Positions 7,515-16,080 of a DNA stretch of 64,000 nt are shown here, in pieces. This DNA is from DATEOR01 sp963766725 (GTDB taxonomy: Bacteria; Actinomycetota; Thermoleophilia; Gaiellales; Gaiellaceae). Both the position numbers and the translations under genes were made by a program. Under the pieces are notes generated by a model. It was given only the letters and a program-made list of their open reading frames with translations, made no database searches and was not told the DNA's origin. The stretch lies in contig CAVYBK010000020.1 of assembly GCA_963766725.1 (NCBI GenBank), positions 1 to 64,000 of the forward strand, written 5' to 3'. Positions within the stretch are counted from its first letter, which is position 1, and every line of letters starts with the position of its first letter.

Positions 7515-10500
7515 GTGACCCCGCCCGAAAGCGCTGCGGCTGAGAGCGCACGAGTTCTCCGAGAGCAGAAGCTCTACCTCGAGTCGCTCTTGGAGATCAG
7601 CCCCACCGCGATTGTCACGCTCGGTCTCAACAGGAAGGTTACCTCCTGGAATCTGGCGGCCGAGGAGCTCTTCGGGTACACGGCCGCTGAGGCGATCGGT
7701 CGCAACCTCGAGGAGTTGGTCGCCAATGAGGAGGACTTGCGCGCGGAATACACGGCGTACTTCGAGGAGCTCGCCCGGGGAGAGCGCTTCCATGCAGTCA
7801 CCCGCCGGACGCGGAAGGACGGCACGCTTGTCGACGTAGACGTCTTTGCCGTTTTGGTGACCGTGGAGAACGAGCCCACCGGCTATTTGGTCATCTACTA
7901 CGACATCAGCGCACTCAAAGATGCGGAAAGGCGCTACCGCGACCTTATCGAGCAGCTTCCGCTCGTCACTTACATGGACGAGCCCGCCGTCGCCCCATCG
8001 ATCTATATCAGCCCGCAAGTCGAAGGTCTTCTCGGTTACTCGGCGGACGAGTGGCTCGGCGATCCAGAGCTCTTCCTAAAGCTCCTCCATCCCGACGATC
8101 GCGACCGGGTCCTCGCCGATCACGATCGGGTTTTCGCGGCGGGTGAATCGAGCTGGTCCTTTGAGTATCGGTTGGTCGCTCGGGGCGGTCAGACCGTCTG
8201 GCTACGGGATGATGCCGTCGTCGTCAAGGACGACGAGGGGAAGCCGCTGCATGTCCAGGGCTTCCTCATGGACGTTACGAAGCGCAAGGAGGCCGAGGAA
8301 GCGCTAAGGAAGAGCGAGGAGCGCTTCCGCGCCATGTTCGAGGAGGCGCCAATCGGTATCGCCTGGGGTCCGCTTGAGGAGTCCGGAGCGCGGCCCATCA
8401 GCGGTGCAGCCGGATCGGGGCTCTATACGCGAAACCGCGCCTACCAGGAGATGCTCGGCTACACCGAGGAGGAGCTGGCCTCGATGCATTTCACCGAGTA
8501 CACGCATCCCGACGATCTCCCAAACGTCCTGAAGCTGTACGACGAGCTGATCGCCGGCCGACGGGATCGCTATGAGACTCCGATGCGCTACCTCGGGAAG
8601 GACGGACGCGTGATTTGGGCGCAGATCGTCGAGGCGGCGTTGGGAGACGAGCGCGGAACAACTTCGAGGTTTGGCCTGACGATGGTTCAGGACATCACGG
8701 AGCGAGTGCTTGCCCACGAAGCGCTTCAGGCGAGCGAGGCAGAGCTGCGCCGCCAGAAGCAGTACTGGGAAGCGCTCCTAGAGCTCAGTCCCGCTGCCAT
8801 CGTAACGGCCGACCTCGACGACACTGTCACCGTCTGGAATGCGGCCGCCCAGGACCTCTTCGGCTACAGCCAGGTCGAGGCGCTCGGCCACAACATCGAC
8901 GACCTGATCGCCAAATCCGGTGAGCTGCACGCAGAGGCCGTCGAGGTCAATCGGCGGATCGCCGATGGCCAGGTCCAGCTCGTGACCCGGCGAACGCGCA
9001 AGGACGGAACGCTCGTGGACGTCGACCTGCGAGCCGCACCGATCCTCGTGGGTGGGGAGATAGTCGGCTCCTACGCGATCTATCACGACCTGAGCGATGT
9101 GCACCGTCAGAAGCAGTACTTCGAGTCGCTTCTGGAGATCAGCCCGACGGCGATCGTCACGGTCGGCCTCGACGACAAGGTGACGTCGTGGAACCCCGCC
9201 GCAGAGAAGCTGTTCGGCTACACGCGTGACGAGGCGGTGGGGCGGGACGTCGATGATCTCATCGCCGCCTCCGCGGATCTCCGCGCCGAGGCGCGCGAGG
9301 TCAACCGGCAAGGCTCAGAGCAGGAGTACCAGCTGATCACACGTCGGACTCGCAAAGACGGCTCGCTGGCCGATGTCCAGCTGCTCGTGGCCCCAGTCCT
9401 CGTGGAGGGCGAGCTAGTAGGCCGCTACGGGATCTACCACGACGTCGGTGAGCTTCAGCGAGCACGCCAAGCGGCCGAGGAGGCGACCGAGGCGAAGAGC
9501 ACCTTCCTCGCCACCATGAGCCACGAGATCCGCACGCCGATGAACGCCGTCATCGGTATGACGGGACTTCTGCTCGATACGGATCTAACGCCGGAGCAGC
9601 GAGGGTTCGCCGAGGTGATCCGCACGAGCGGCGATGCCCTGCTCGGGATCATCAACGACATCCTCGATCTGTCCAAAATCGAGGCCGAGAAGCTCGATCT
9701 CGAACGCCGTCCCTTCGTTCTCCGCGACTCCGTCGAGGCCGCTCTCGACCTCGTGGCCGCAAGCGCAGCGGCGAAGGGAATCGACCTGGTTTTCCTGCTC
9801 GATCCCAGAGCGCCCGTAGCGCTTGTCGGCGACCGAACGCGTCTTGGTCAGATCCTCGTCAACCTCCTAACGAACGCGGTCAAGTTCACTGATGAGGGCG
9901 AAGTGGTGCTCTCGGTTGAGTCTGAGCGCGTCGTCGAGGGCGAAGACCGGGGCGCGGAGACATACAAGCTGCACTTCGCCGTCAGGGACACGGGGATTGG
10001 CGTCCCGAAGGAGCGAATCGACCGGCTCTTCCAATCCTTCAGCCAGGTGGATGCCTCGACGACCCGCCGCTACGGTGGCACCGGTCTGGGCCTCGCCATC
10101 AGCAAGCGCCTAAGCGAGATGATGGGCGGGACGATGTGGGTCGAGAGCGAGGCGGGGAAGGGATCGATCTTCCACTTCACCGTCAAGGCGGACGCTGCAG
10201 CAGCTCTCGAATCCGTTGACCCGCCGCGGGAGCACGTCCAACTCGGGGGCAAGCGTCTCCTTGTCGTCGACGACAACACCGCTAACCGCGAGGTGGTCAA
10301 GCGGCAGGCGTCCTCGTGGGGGATGGTGCCGCGCGATACGGGGTCCCCGACGGAGGCGCTCGAGTGGATCCGTCGCGGGGATCCCTTCGACGCCGCGATC
10401 CTTGACATGCAGATGCCGGACATGGATGGCCTCGCACTCGCTCGCGAGATCCGCAGCTATCGCGATGGGCGTGTCCTCCCGCTGGTGATGCTGACGTCCC

Positions 10501-11426
10501 TCGGGCGACGGAAGGAGGATGTCGATGCAGGTGTCGACTTCGCCGCGCATCTGACGAAGCCCATCAAGGCGTCCCAGCTCTATGAGGCGCTGATGAAAGT
10601 GTTCGGCGAGATCTCTGAGGAGGCGAGGCCGGTCGGAGCTGGCGTCGGCCGCGGTGCCTCGTCGGCCGAGCGAGCGCCTCTGCGGATCCTGCTCGCCGAC
10701 GACAATGCGGTGAACCAGCAGGTCGCTCTCGCGCTCTTGGAAAAGCTGGGCGACCGCGCGGACGTCGTCTCTAACGGCGCGGAGGTTCTCGAGGCGCTCG
10801 CCCGCCAGCGGTATGACGTCGTGCTTATGGATGTGGAGATGCCGGTGATGGATGGGCTCGAAGCATCGCGCCGCATCAATCGGGGGTGGCCGGCTGCGCA
10901 ACGGCCCCGCATCATCGCCATGACCGCCAACGCAATGCAGGGTGACCGCGAGACGTGTCTTGCTGCCGGGATGGACGATTACCTGAGCAAGCCGATTCGC
11001 AGGGAAGAGCTCGCCGCCGCGCTCGCCCGCTCCGAGTCAGTCGGCGTCTTGGCAGACGACTCGCCAACGGAGGAGGAAGTAGACGATGCCGAACCAGTTG
11101 ACCTGGCGCAGATCGAGGCAGCTGTTGGCGATCCGGTCTTCGTCCGCGAGCTGATTTCGACATTCCTGAACGATGCTCCCGGTCTCGTTGGGACGCTCCG
11201 AAGCTCGCTCGAGCAACGCAACTCCGAAGAGCTGCGCCGGGCCGCTCACACGCTGAAGTCGAACGGGAGGACGTTCGGCGCAATCGCCCTTGCCTCGCTG
11301 AGCGAAGAGCTCGAGCTCAGTGCTCACAGGGGGTCGTTTGCAAGTGCGGACGACCTCGTCACACAAATCGAGAAAGAGTACGCCCGTGTCGCACGCGCAC
11401 TCGGAGCATTGGCTGGCAGGGCCTGA
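7515..11426 (+). CDS. Multi-PAS hybrid sensor histidine kinase
   Basis: A 1,303-residue soluble sensor kinase with no membrane segment. Order: five PAS/PAC units (about 17-140, 141-262, 265-402, 410-530, 533-650), HisKA with phospho-acceptor His670 in SHEIRTP, HATPase_c with G-box GGTGLGLAIS (about 770-895), two receiver domains with phospho-acceptor Asp964 (LDMQMPDMDG) and Asp1106 (MDVEMPVMDG), and a C-terminal HPt domain with His1245 (AAHTLKSNG). PAS units 1, 4 and 5 are close copies of each other (ESLLEISPTAIVT and TSWNPAAE repeats). GTG start with GAGGACA upstream. The cyclase response regulator starts one base after the stop, so it is the likely partner. Confidence 0.93.
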   Translation: MTPPESAAAESARVLREQKLYLESLLEISPTAIVTLGLNRKVTSWNLAAEELFGYTAAEAIGRNLEELVANEEDLRAEYTAYFEELARGERFHAVTRRTRKDGTLVDVDVFAVLVTVENEPTGYLVIYYDISALKDAERRYRDLIEQLPLVTYMDEPAVAPSIYISPQVEGLLGYSADEWLGDPELFLKLLHPDDRDRVLADHDRVFAAGESSWSFEYRLVARGGQTVWLRDDAVVVKDDEGKPLHVQGFLMDVTKRKEAEEALRKSEERFRAMFEEAPIGIAWGPLEESGARPISGAAGSGLYTRNRAYQEMLGYTEEELASMHFTEYTHPDDLPNVLKLYDELIAGRRDRYETPMRYLGKDGRVIWAQIVEAALGDERGTTSRFGLTMVQDITERVLAHEALQASEAELRRQKQYWEALLELSPAAIVTADLDDTVTVWNAAAQDLFGYSQVEALGHNIDDLIAKSGELHAEAVEVNRRIADGQVQLVTRRTRKDGTLVDVDLRAAPILVGGEIVGSYAIYHDLSDVHRQKQYFESLLEISPTAIVTVGLDDKVTSWNPAAEKLFGYTRDEAVGRDVDDLIAASADLRAEAREVNRQGSEQEYQLITRRTRKDGSLADVQLLVAPVLVEGELVGRYGIYHDVGELQRARQAAEEATEAKSTFLATMSHEIRTPMNAVIGMTGLLLDTDLTPEQRGFAEVIRTSGDALLGIINDILDLSKIEAEKLDLERRPFVLRDSVEAALDLVAASAAAKGIDLVFLLDPRAPVALVGDRTRLGQILVNLLTNAVKFTDEGEVVLSVESERVVEGEDRGAETYKLHFAVRDTGIGVPKERIDRLFQSFSQVDASTTRRYGGTGLGLAISKRLSEMMGGTMWVESEAGKGSIFHFTVKADAAAALESVDPPREHVQLGGKRLLVVDDNTANREVVKRQASSWGMVPRDTGSPTEALEWIRRGDPFDAAILDMQMPDMDGLALAREIRSYRDGRVLPLVMLTSLGRRKEDVDAGVDFAAHLTKPIKASQLYEALMKVFGEISEEARPVGAGVGRGASSAERAPLRILLADDNAVNQQVALALLEKLGDRADVVSNGAEVLEALARQRYDVVLMDVEMPVMDGLEASRRINRGWPAAQRPRIIAMTANAMQGDRETCLAAGMDDYLSKPIRREELAAALARSESVGVLADDSPTEEEVDDAEPVDLAQIEAAVGDPVFVRELISTFLNDAPGLVGTLRSSLEQRNSEELRRAAHTLKSNGRTFGAIALASLSEELELSAHRGSFASADDLVTQIEKEYARVARALGALAGRA

Positions 11427-11427
11427 C

Positions 11428-12546
11428 GTGGCGCCGGCGGAGGCATACGTGCTTGTCGTCGACGACGACTCGGTCAACCGCTTGCTGCTTTCGCGTAGCC
11501 TCGAGCGAGAAGGGCATCGGTCCGCGACCGCGGAGGATGGCCGTAGGGCATTGGAGATTCTGCGTGCGGAATCCTTTGACGTCGTCCTGCTCGACGTCGT
11601 CATGCCGGAGATCGACGGCTTCGAGGTACTCGCGCAGATGCAGGCAGACAGCGAGCTGCGCCACGTCCCGGTCATCATGATCTCGGCGCTCGAGGACATG
11701 GAGAGCGTCGTGCGCGGAATCGAGTTGGGAGCCGAGGACTACTTGCCGAAGCCCTTCAATCCGGTACTTTTGCGGGCTCGGATCAACGGCTGTTTGACGC
11801 GAAAGCGGCTGGACGACCTGGAGCGCGAGCGCGTCCGCGATATCTTCTCCCGCTTCGTCCCCGAGCACGTGGTCGGCGAGGTCCTCAGGCGGGCAGATGA
11901 CGACCTCCGGCTCAGCGGCGTCACGCTCGACGGGACCGTGATGTTCTGCGATTTGCGCGACTTCACGGCCTTTGCTGAGAGTTTGCCCGCGGACATCGTC
12001 ATCGAGGTGCTGAATCGTTATGTCAGCGAGATGAGCGATGCGATCCTCGACAACGGAGGGACGCTCGTTACATATATGGGTGACGGAATCATGGCCGTCT
12101 TCGGAGCGCCGATCGAGATGGCGGGCCACGCCGATTGCGCCTTGGCCGCAGCCCGCGAGATGCTCCATTCACGCCTGCCGGGGTTCAACCGATGGCTGAG
12201 GGAGAAGGATCTCGGCGACGGCTTCGGGTTCGGCATCGGCCTCAGCAGTGGGCCGATCGTCTCGGGAACAGTCGGATCAGAGCGGCGGCTCGAATACACG
12301 ACCGTCGGCGACACGACGAACACGGCCGCCCGCTTGGAAGCGATGACGAAGAACACTCCATACTCCATCTTTATCGCTGACTCGACGCGACGATCTCTGC
12401 GGCGGCCGGCTGAAGACCTCGTCTTCGTGGACGAATTGGATGTGCGTGGGAAGCGGTCGAAGGTTCGGCTCTGGACGCTTGCCGAACGTGGCGCGCATGA
12501 GACCGAGATGAAGGCAGTACAAACCGGAGCCTTACCGCGAGCGTAA
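11428..12546 (+). CDS. Response regulator with class III adenylate/guanylate cyclase domain
   Basis: A 372-residue protein: receiver domain (1-120, phospho-acceptor Asp56 in LLDVVMPEIDG) followed by a class III nucleotidyl cyclase domain (about 150-335). Metal-binding Asp175 and Asp178 are in FCDLRDFT, and the transition-state Asn and Arg are in VGDTTNTAARLE. Catalytic residues look complete, so it should make cAMP or possibly cGMP when phosphorylated. The GTG start is one base beyond the kinase stop, with GGCAGGG as ribosome-binding site, indicating translational coupling and a dedicated kinase-cyclase pair. Confidence 0.9.
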   Translation: MAPAEAYVLVVDDDSVNRLLLSRSLEREGHRSATAEDGRRALEILRAESFDVVLLDVVMPEIDGFEVLAQMQADSELRHVPVIMISALEDMESVVRGIELGAEDYLPKPFNPVLLRARINGCLTRKRLDDLERERVRDIFSRFVPEHVVGEVLRRADDDLRLSGVTLDGTVMFCDLRDFTAFAESLPADIVIEVLNRYVSEMSDAILDNGGTLVTYMGDGIMAVFGAPIEMAGHADCALAAAREMLHSRLPGFNRWLREKDLGDGFGFGIGLSSGPIVSGTVGSERRLEYTTVGDTTNTAARLEAMTKNTPYSIFIADSTRRSLRRPAEDLVFVDELDVRGKRSKVRLWTLAERGAHETEMKAVQTGALPRA

Positions 12547-12950
12547 TCTCCGTCCTCTCCGACCCAGTTCTGAGATGGCGGACTGACTGCATCCTCGCCG
12601 GAGCCGCGGCGTAGTCGCGCGAGCTCTGGGCGGTCGTCCTTGCAAGCGCTCAAGATGCGGCCGATGCGGCGGCTGAGGTAGCAAAGACGCGCGATCCTCG
12701 CTCACAGGTAAACGTCGGCAGTCTGGTTGACGTCAAGAACGGGCCGAGTTAGTCCAAGCTCGAGGACGTAGCTCGCGTCACTCTGGCCTGGCCTCCGCAG
12801 CGATCCGTCTAGACCTTCCCTGCCCGAGCAGCCGAGACGACGGTCCGAGGAGCTCTTGTCAGTACCCATACAGATACCGACTGTGTCCCGCTTACACGCG
12901 GACCCGGTGGGTACATACGCGTTTCGTCGCAACACGAGGAAGGGGTCTAA
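12547..12950. other. Intergenic region containing decayed micro-ORF copy 6
   Basis: Apart from the relic at 12,814-12,869 I see no supported gene. On the minus strand an open frame from the relic's ATG (12,869) runs 55 codons to 12,702 and ends SYVLELGLTRPVLDVNQ plus six residues. It is open by default rather than clearly coding. Confidence 0.35.
12814..12869 (-). repeat. Micro-ORF repeat copy 6 (frame-shifted relic)
   Basis: The nucleotide core GCCCGAGCAGCCGAGACGAC and the start ATG are recognisable, but small deletions break the peptide frame after codon 4 and within the Val-Val-Ala segment. Confidence 0.5.
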
Positions 12951-13241
12951 ATGGCAACACAAGATGCCACCGAAAGACCGGTGGGCGAGCGTATGGAGAT
13001 GGCCGGAGCCCGGCTCACGGGTCGGCGCTCCGAAACGAAGTGGGCTCCGCTCACGACGGAGTTCTGGGCGATGCTCGGCATCATCGTCGCAACGCTGATC
13101 GCCGCAGCTGTCGCGGACAACTTTGATGCTCCGCGGGCATGGACGATCGTCGGGTTCGTCGCCGCCGCCTACATCGTCAGCAGGGGTCTCGCGAAGGTCG
13201 GCACCGCGCACCGCGATCCAGACAGTACGCGCCGCTACTAA
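12951..13241 (+). CDS. Small membrane protein, unknown function
   Basis: A 96-residue protein with a polar 35-residue N-terminus, two adjacent hydrophobic segments (about 38-58 and 64-80) and a polar C-terminus ending DPDSTRRY. No known motif. Ribosome-binding sequence GAGGAAGGGG stands five bases before the ATG. The leader resembles that of the next gene (13,332), suggesting similar translation control of the pair. Confidence 0.55.
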   Translation: MATQDATERPVGERMEMAGARLTGRRSETKWAPLTTEFWAMLGIIVATLIAAAVADNFDAPRAWTIVGFVAAAYIVSRGLAKVGTAHRDPDSTRRY

Positions 13242-13331
13242 GGCGCACTTCAGGGCTAATACGGAGCTGGGTGAGACGGCCTGTTGGGCGTCTCACCTCG
13301 AGCTCATTCACCCCGAGAGGAAGGGTTCTAC

Positions 13332-13598
13332 ATGAAGGTTGCATTGTTCTTGAAGAAGCTCGGCCTTAGCAGCACCCTCATGCACAGCCTCGGCGTCGCC
13401 TCGATTGGAGGCGCTGTTTCCCTTTGGAGTCGCTCCGCAGCAAAGTCGGACAAGAATGCTCAGGCGCGAGCCGAGCGCTTGGCCATTTTCATCGGCCTAT
13501 GGCCGCCGACATTCTTTCTGCTCGGCAAGGTCCTCCAAGACCTCGAAGCCACGCCCGACGAGCAAGTTGAACAAGCGCGCATGAAGGTTGCCGCCTAG
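13332..13598 (+). CDS. Small membrane protein with two hydrophobic segments
   Basis: An 88-residue protein starting MKVALFLKKLGLSS. It has hydrophobic stretches at about 18-34 and 55-72 and an acidic, helical C-terminus (DEQVEQARMKVAA). Starting at 13,332 gives a good AGGAAGGG ribosome-binding site; an ATG 48 bases upstream lacks one. A strong terminator hairpin follows within 20 bases of the stop. Function unknown. Confidence 0.6.
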   Translation: MKVALFLKKLGLSSTLMHSLGVASIGGAVSLWSRSAAKSDKNAQARAERLAIFIGLWPPTFFLLGKVLQDLEATPDEQVEQARMKVAA

Positions 13599-13615
13599 TC
13601 GCACCAGGACGTAAG

Positions 13616-13657
13616 AGCCGGCGGGCCGGGGCAAGGGTTCGGTCCGCCCCGCCGGCT
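13616..13657 (+). terminator. Strong G+C-rich terminator hairpin
   Basis: AGCCGGCGGG near 13,616 pairs with CCCGCCGGCT near 13,657 around a 20-base loop; the stem is perfect over ten bases. It ends the two-gene small-membrane-protein unit. Confidence 0.65.
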
Positions 13658-13675
13658 TGTCCTCCGCATTCGGCC

Positions 13676-13772
13676 TCAGGCCCTCCGCCGAGCAGCCGAG
13701 CGACGCCGGCGCGGAGAAGCTTCTTAGGCGAGGGGCGTCGTTGTCTCGCCTATCGTCTGAAGCTGGCACCAT
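13676..13772 (-). repeat. Micro-ORF repeat copy 7 (frame-shifted relic)
   Basis: The ATG and the Asp-Asn codons remain (minus strand, ATG at 13,772), and KKLLRAGVARLLGG is legible. One-base deletions before the Arg-Arg pair and in the final GGGCGG put the parts in different frames and remove the stop. Confidence 0.6.
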
Positions 13773-13878
13773 CCTCGCTCGAGCTACGCGATCATCGCTT
13801 GCGCCGGAATGGTTTGGACCGCCGCGTTAGGGGGAGTCTGGACAGATCGAGCCTCGGACCGACACACAAGAGAAGGCC

Positions 13879-14040
13879 ATGCTCACGATCTTGATCGCCG
13901 CTGGCGAGAAGGCAATCGAGGCCTTCCACGCGAGTGCGAATCCCGTAGACGATGACTTCCTTATGGACCTGGAGCGGGTCGTCGAGCGCTCCCGGAAAGA
14001 ACTCGTGGCCCTGGCGCAGAAAAGCTCGACACCCTCTTAG
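13879..14040 (+). CDS. Small conserved helical protein
   Basis: A 53-residue protein starting MLTILIAAGEKAIEAF, continuing with NPVDDDFLMDLERVVERS and ending in a Lys/Glu-rich helix. The regular hydrophobic pattern, codon use and AGAAGG ribosome-binding site seven bases upstream support coding. It ends seven bases before the CEC-motif gene and is probably co-translated with it. No function can be assigned. Confidence 0.6.
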   Translation: MLTILIAAGEKAIEAFHASANPVDDDFLMDLERVVERSRKELVALAQKSSTPS

Positions 14041-14047
14041 AGAGACC

Positions 14048-14278
14048 ATGGAGAGCCAGGAAGACCCGGGCCGGTCCCGCCATTCGTGGATGATCCAGTC
14101 CGTGAATGATCGGGTCTTCGATGTCCTACGTGAGATCGGCAGCGAGGACGGCGAGTTCCTCTGTGAGTGCAGCAACCTGAGCTGCATCGAGACGATCCCG
14201 CTGACGCTCACACAGTACGCGGCGCTTCAGAAGAAGCCAGAACGGCCGCCCTTGAAGCTGCCCGGGCATCCAGGCTAA
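14048..14278 (+). CDS. Small CxC-x4-C protein, paralogue A
   Basis: A 76-residue protein. The core NDRVFDVLREIG then GEFLCECSNLSCIETI matches a family of small actinobacterial proteins with a C-E-C-x4-C cluster, a likely zinc site, followed by a segment ending near PGHPG. The same family is encoded at 16,081-16,299. A longer frame upstream has no coding character, so I start at ATG 14,048. Role unknown. Confidence 0.65.
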   Translation: MESQEDPGRSRHSWMIQSVNDRVFDVLREIGSEDGEFLCECSNLSCIETIPLTLTQYAALQKKPERPPLKLPGHPG

Positions 14279-14330
14279 GAGCAGCAGAGCGACGACGGCG
14301 CGGAGGAGCTTGCGAGGCGACAGACGCGTC
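14279..14330 (-). repeat. Micro-ORF repeat copy 8 (relic)
   Basis: RLSPRKLLRAVVALLLL is legible on the minus strand. The final GRKP-stop is replaced by sequence reading into the neighbouring gene's antisense, and no start codon is present. Leu codon 16 is CTC. It separates two plus-strand genes. Confidence 0.6.
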
Positions 14331-14344
14331 TCTACTGTCGCCCT

Positions 14345-14773
14345 ATGGCGATTACACCGCACATCGTGGTTCGCGACGCCGAGCGGGCCGTCGCCTTCTA
14401 TCGGGAGGCCTTCGCCGCCGAGGAGCTTAGCCGGATCCCAACCCCCGACGCGCGGCTGATGTCGGTGCAGCTGCGCATCGGCGACGGGCTGCTGCATTTG
14501 GCGGACGAGTTCCCGGAGTTGGGTGTCCTCGCACCGCCGTCGATCGGTGGCACGCCGGTCGTGCTGGCTCTCGACGTTCCCGACGCCGAGGCGGTGTTCA
14601 CCCGGGCGGTGGCGGCGGGCGCGACGGTGCGTCAGCCGTTGCAGGAGGTGTTCTGGGGCGACCTGCATGGCCAGCTCGACGATCCTTTCGGGCACCGCTG
14701 GAACGTGAGCCAACATCTGCGCGACGTGCCTCACGATGAGGTCGTGGCTGGAGCCGCCCGCGCGTTCGCGTGA
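14345..14773 (+). CDS. VOC-superfamily (glyoxalase/PhnB-like) protein
   Basis: A 142-residue protein with two beta-alpha-beta-beta-beta halves. The N-terminal PHIVVRDAERAVAFYREAF and C-terminal DPFGHRWNVSQHL are the usual signatures of PhnB-type glyoxalase/bleomycin-resistance proteins. His5 and the C-terminal Glu/His positions could bind a metal, but the substrate cannot be inferred. Micro-ORF relics lie immediately upstream and downstream. Confidence 0.8.
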   Translation: MAITPHIVVRDAERAVAFYREAFAAEELSRIPTPDARLMSVQLRIGDGLLHLADEFPELGVLAPPSIGGTPVVLALDVPDAEAVFTRAVAAGATVRQPLQEVFWGDLHGQLDDPFGHRWNVSQHLRDVPHDEVVAGAARAFA

Positions 14774-14836
14774 GATGGGCACAGGACCGCGTTGCCTGAA
14801 TCTCTAGGCGGGCGCAGACTCTCACCGCTCGGCTCA

Positions 14837-14910
14837 TTAGGGCCTCCGCCCGAGCAGCCGAGCGCCGACGGCGCGTAGGAGCGCCGGCGCACCGCCGCCG
14901 TCCTCAATGC
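14837..14910 (-). repeat. Micro-ORF repeat copy 9 (near-complete, no start codon)
   Basis: Minus-strand reading IEDGGGAPALLRAVGARLLGRRP then TAA (written here as one copy of the 28-residue frame lacking its first residues: IEDGGGAP, then ALLRAVGARLLGRRP). The codon where ATG or GTG is expected is CTC. It lies in the promoter region of the plus-strand methyltransferase-like gene. Confidence 0.55.
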
Positions 14911-14925
14911 GTGAGTTGAGACAAT

Positions 14926-15435
14926 GTGTTCGTGCGAAAGGCGAAGGCTGCGGCAGGCAGCCTCGTATTCCTCGCTGTGGCGCCGGGGGTCGTCGCAGGC
15001 CTTGTCCCCTGGTGGCTAACCGCATGGGAGAAGAAGGAGCCGTTGCCCAGCTGGGCTGTCGTTCGAGTGCTGGGATGGGTTCTCGTCGCTGCGGGTGTCG
15101 TCGTCGTGCTGCAGGCGTTCGCACGCTTCGTCCACGAAGGGCTTGGCACTCCGGCTCCGGTCGCTCCCACCGAGCGTTTGGTCGTCGGCGGGCTCTATCG
15201 CTATGTCAGGAATCCGATGTACCTGGCCGTCGCGTCAACGATCGTCGGACAGGCACTCGTATTGGGACAGCCGCTGCTGCTGCTCTACGCCGGGGCGTTC
15301 CTTCTCACCGTTGCGGCTTTCGTTCACTGGTACGAAGAGCCGACACTTCGCCGTCAGTTCGGCGCCGACTATGAGGCCTACCTCCGTGCGGTCCCCGGTT
15401 GGTGGCCGCGCCGGACGCCCTGGAACAGCCGTTAG
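14926..15435 (+). CDS. Isoprenylcysteine carboxyl methyltransferase-like membrane protein
   Basis: A 169-residue integral membrane protein with four to five hydrophobic segments. GGLYRYVRNPMYLAV and the C-terminal EEPTLRRQFGADYEAYLRAVP (read as two adjacent parts, EEPTLRRQFG and ADYEAYLRAVP) are the SAM-binding signature of the ICMT/PEMT family, which methylates lipids or small hydrophobic molecules in bacteria. GTG start; the ribosome-binding site is weak. A second family member lies at 16,525. Confidence 0.8.
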   Translation: MFVRKAKAAAGSLVFLAVAPGVVAGLVPWWLTAWEKKEPLPSWAVVRVLGWVLVAAGVVVVLQAFARFVHEGLGTPAPVAPTERLVVGGLYRYVRNPMYLAVASTIVGQALVLGQPLLLLYAGAFLLTVAAFVHWYEEPTLRRQFGADYEAYLRAVPGWWPRRTPWNSR

Positions 15436-15473
15436 GCCGTGAAGGGGCGGCGCGAAGAAACGACACTGCGTGG

Positions 15474-15502
15474 CCTTCCGCCCGAGCAGCCGAGCGACGA
15501 GG
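15474..15502 (-). repeat. Micro-ORF repeat copy 10 (short relic)
   Basis: Only ALVARLLGRKA of the peptide remains on the minus strand; upstream sequence is replaced by the end of the neighbouring gene and the stop is lost. Confidence 0.5.
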
Positions 15503-15512
15503 GCCCCGGTCT

Positions 15513-15761
15513 TTAGCTGGCGGCCGGCCGCTCGCTAAGCGACAGGTGTCTGGCTCCGGCCGCAATCCGCTTGAGCGACACGGGAAGCGACGATTCCCCC
15601 GAGTGAAGCGCCTCGAGATCCTCCACAAGTTGCTGACGCGAGACGTGCCAACAATCGTCGTGCGGCAGGAAGTCCAACCCCGGCGAGGCGTCTTCCGTGT
15701 CACGCTCAAAGAGGACACCGAGGTTCGTGTCGCAGATGCCGCAGAACACGAAGCGAGACAT
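15513..15761 (-). CDS. Small CxxC protein, unknown function
   Basis: An 82-residue protein starting MSRFVFCGICDTNLGVLF. The N-terminal CGIC could be half of a zinc-ribbon, but no second CxxC pair is present; CWHVSRQ lies further on. The rest is hydrophilic and ends SLSERPAAS. A longer upstream frame (to 15,878) runs through a micro-ORF relic, so I start at 15,761. Confidence 0.5.
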   Translation of the reverse strand: MSRFVFCGICDTNLGVLFERDTEDASPGLDFLPHDDCWHVSRQQLVEDLEALHSGESSLPVSLKRIAAGARHLSLSERPAAS

Positions 15762-15789
15762 GTCGCGGGATCCTATCTCCGCTCTGCCG

Positions 15790-15832
15790 TCACGGCTTCC
15801 GCCCGAGCAGCCGAGCGACGACGCTGGAAGAA
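15790..15832 (-). repeat. Micro-ORF repeat copy 11 (3' part)
   Basis: VVARLLGRKP followed by TGA on the minus strand. The upstream half is unrelated (SSS in place of LLRA). The stop codon differs from the other copies yet is at the same place. Confidence 0.6.
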
Positions 15833-15874
15833 ATCGCGTCCCGCCCCTTCGGCAACCGTTGGCCTTAGCGGCTG

Positions 15875-16057
15875 TCACTCAAAATCATCGTCCGGGCGGC
15901 GATAGGAAACGAAGTTGAACTCGCGCTCGGCGCAGGTCGGGCAATAAGAGACTACGCAGAGGTGAGTGTCGAGCTCTCCGTCGTCCTCAACGACCTTCGC
16001 AATCCAGCCGTGGGCGTCGTCGGTAACCCGGTCGCACTCCTTGCAGGCGAGCTGCAT
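15875..16057 (-). CDS. Small zinc-ribbon protein
   Basis: A 60-residue protein with CKEC at residues 5-8 and CPTC near 42-45, the spacing of a treble-clef or rubredoxin-like zinc ribbon, followed by EREFNFVSYRRPDDDFE. Similar small proteins ending CPxCAexEF are common in Actinobacteria. AGGAGG lies upstream of ATG 16,057 with rather long spacing (10 bases). It could bind nucleic acid or protein; function unknown. Confidence 0.65.
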   Translation of the reverse strand: MQLACKECDRVTDDAHGWIAKVVEDDGELDTHLCVVSYCPTCAEREFNFVSYRRPDDDFE

Positions 16058-16080
16058 TGGGTTGCTTCCTCCTGAGGCTC

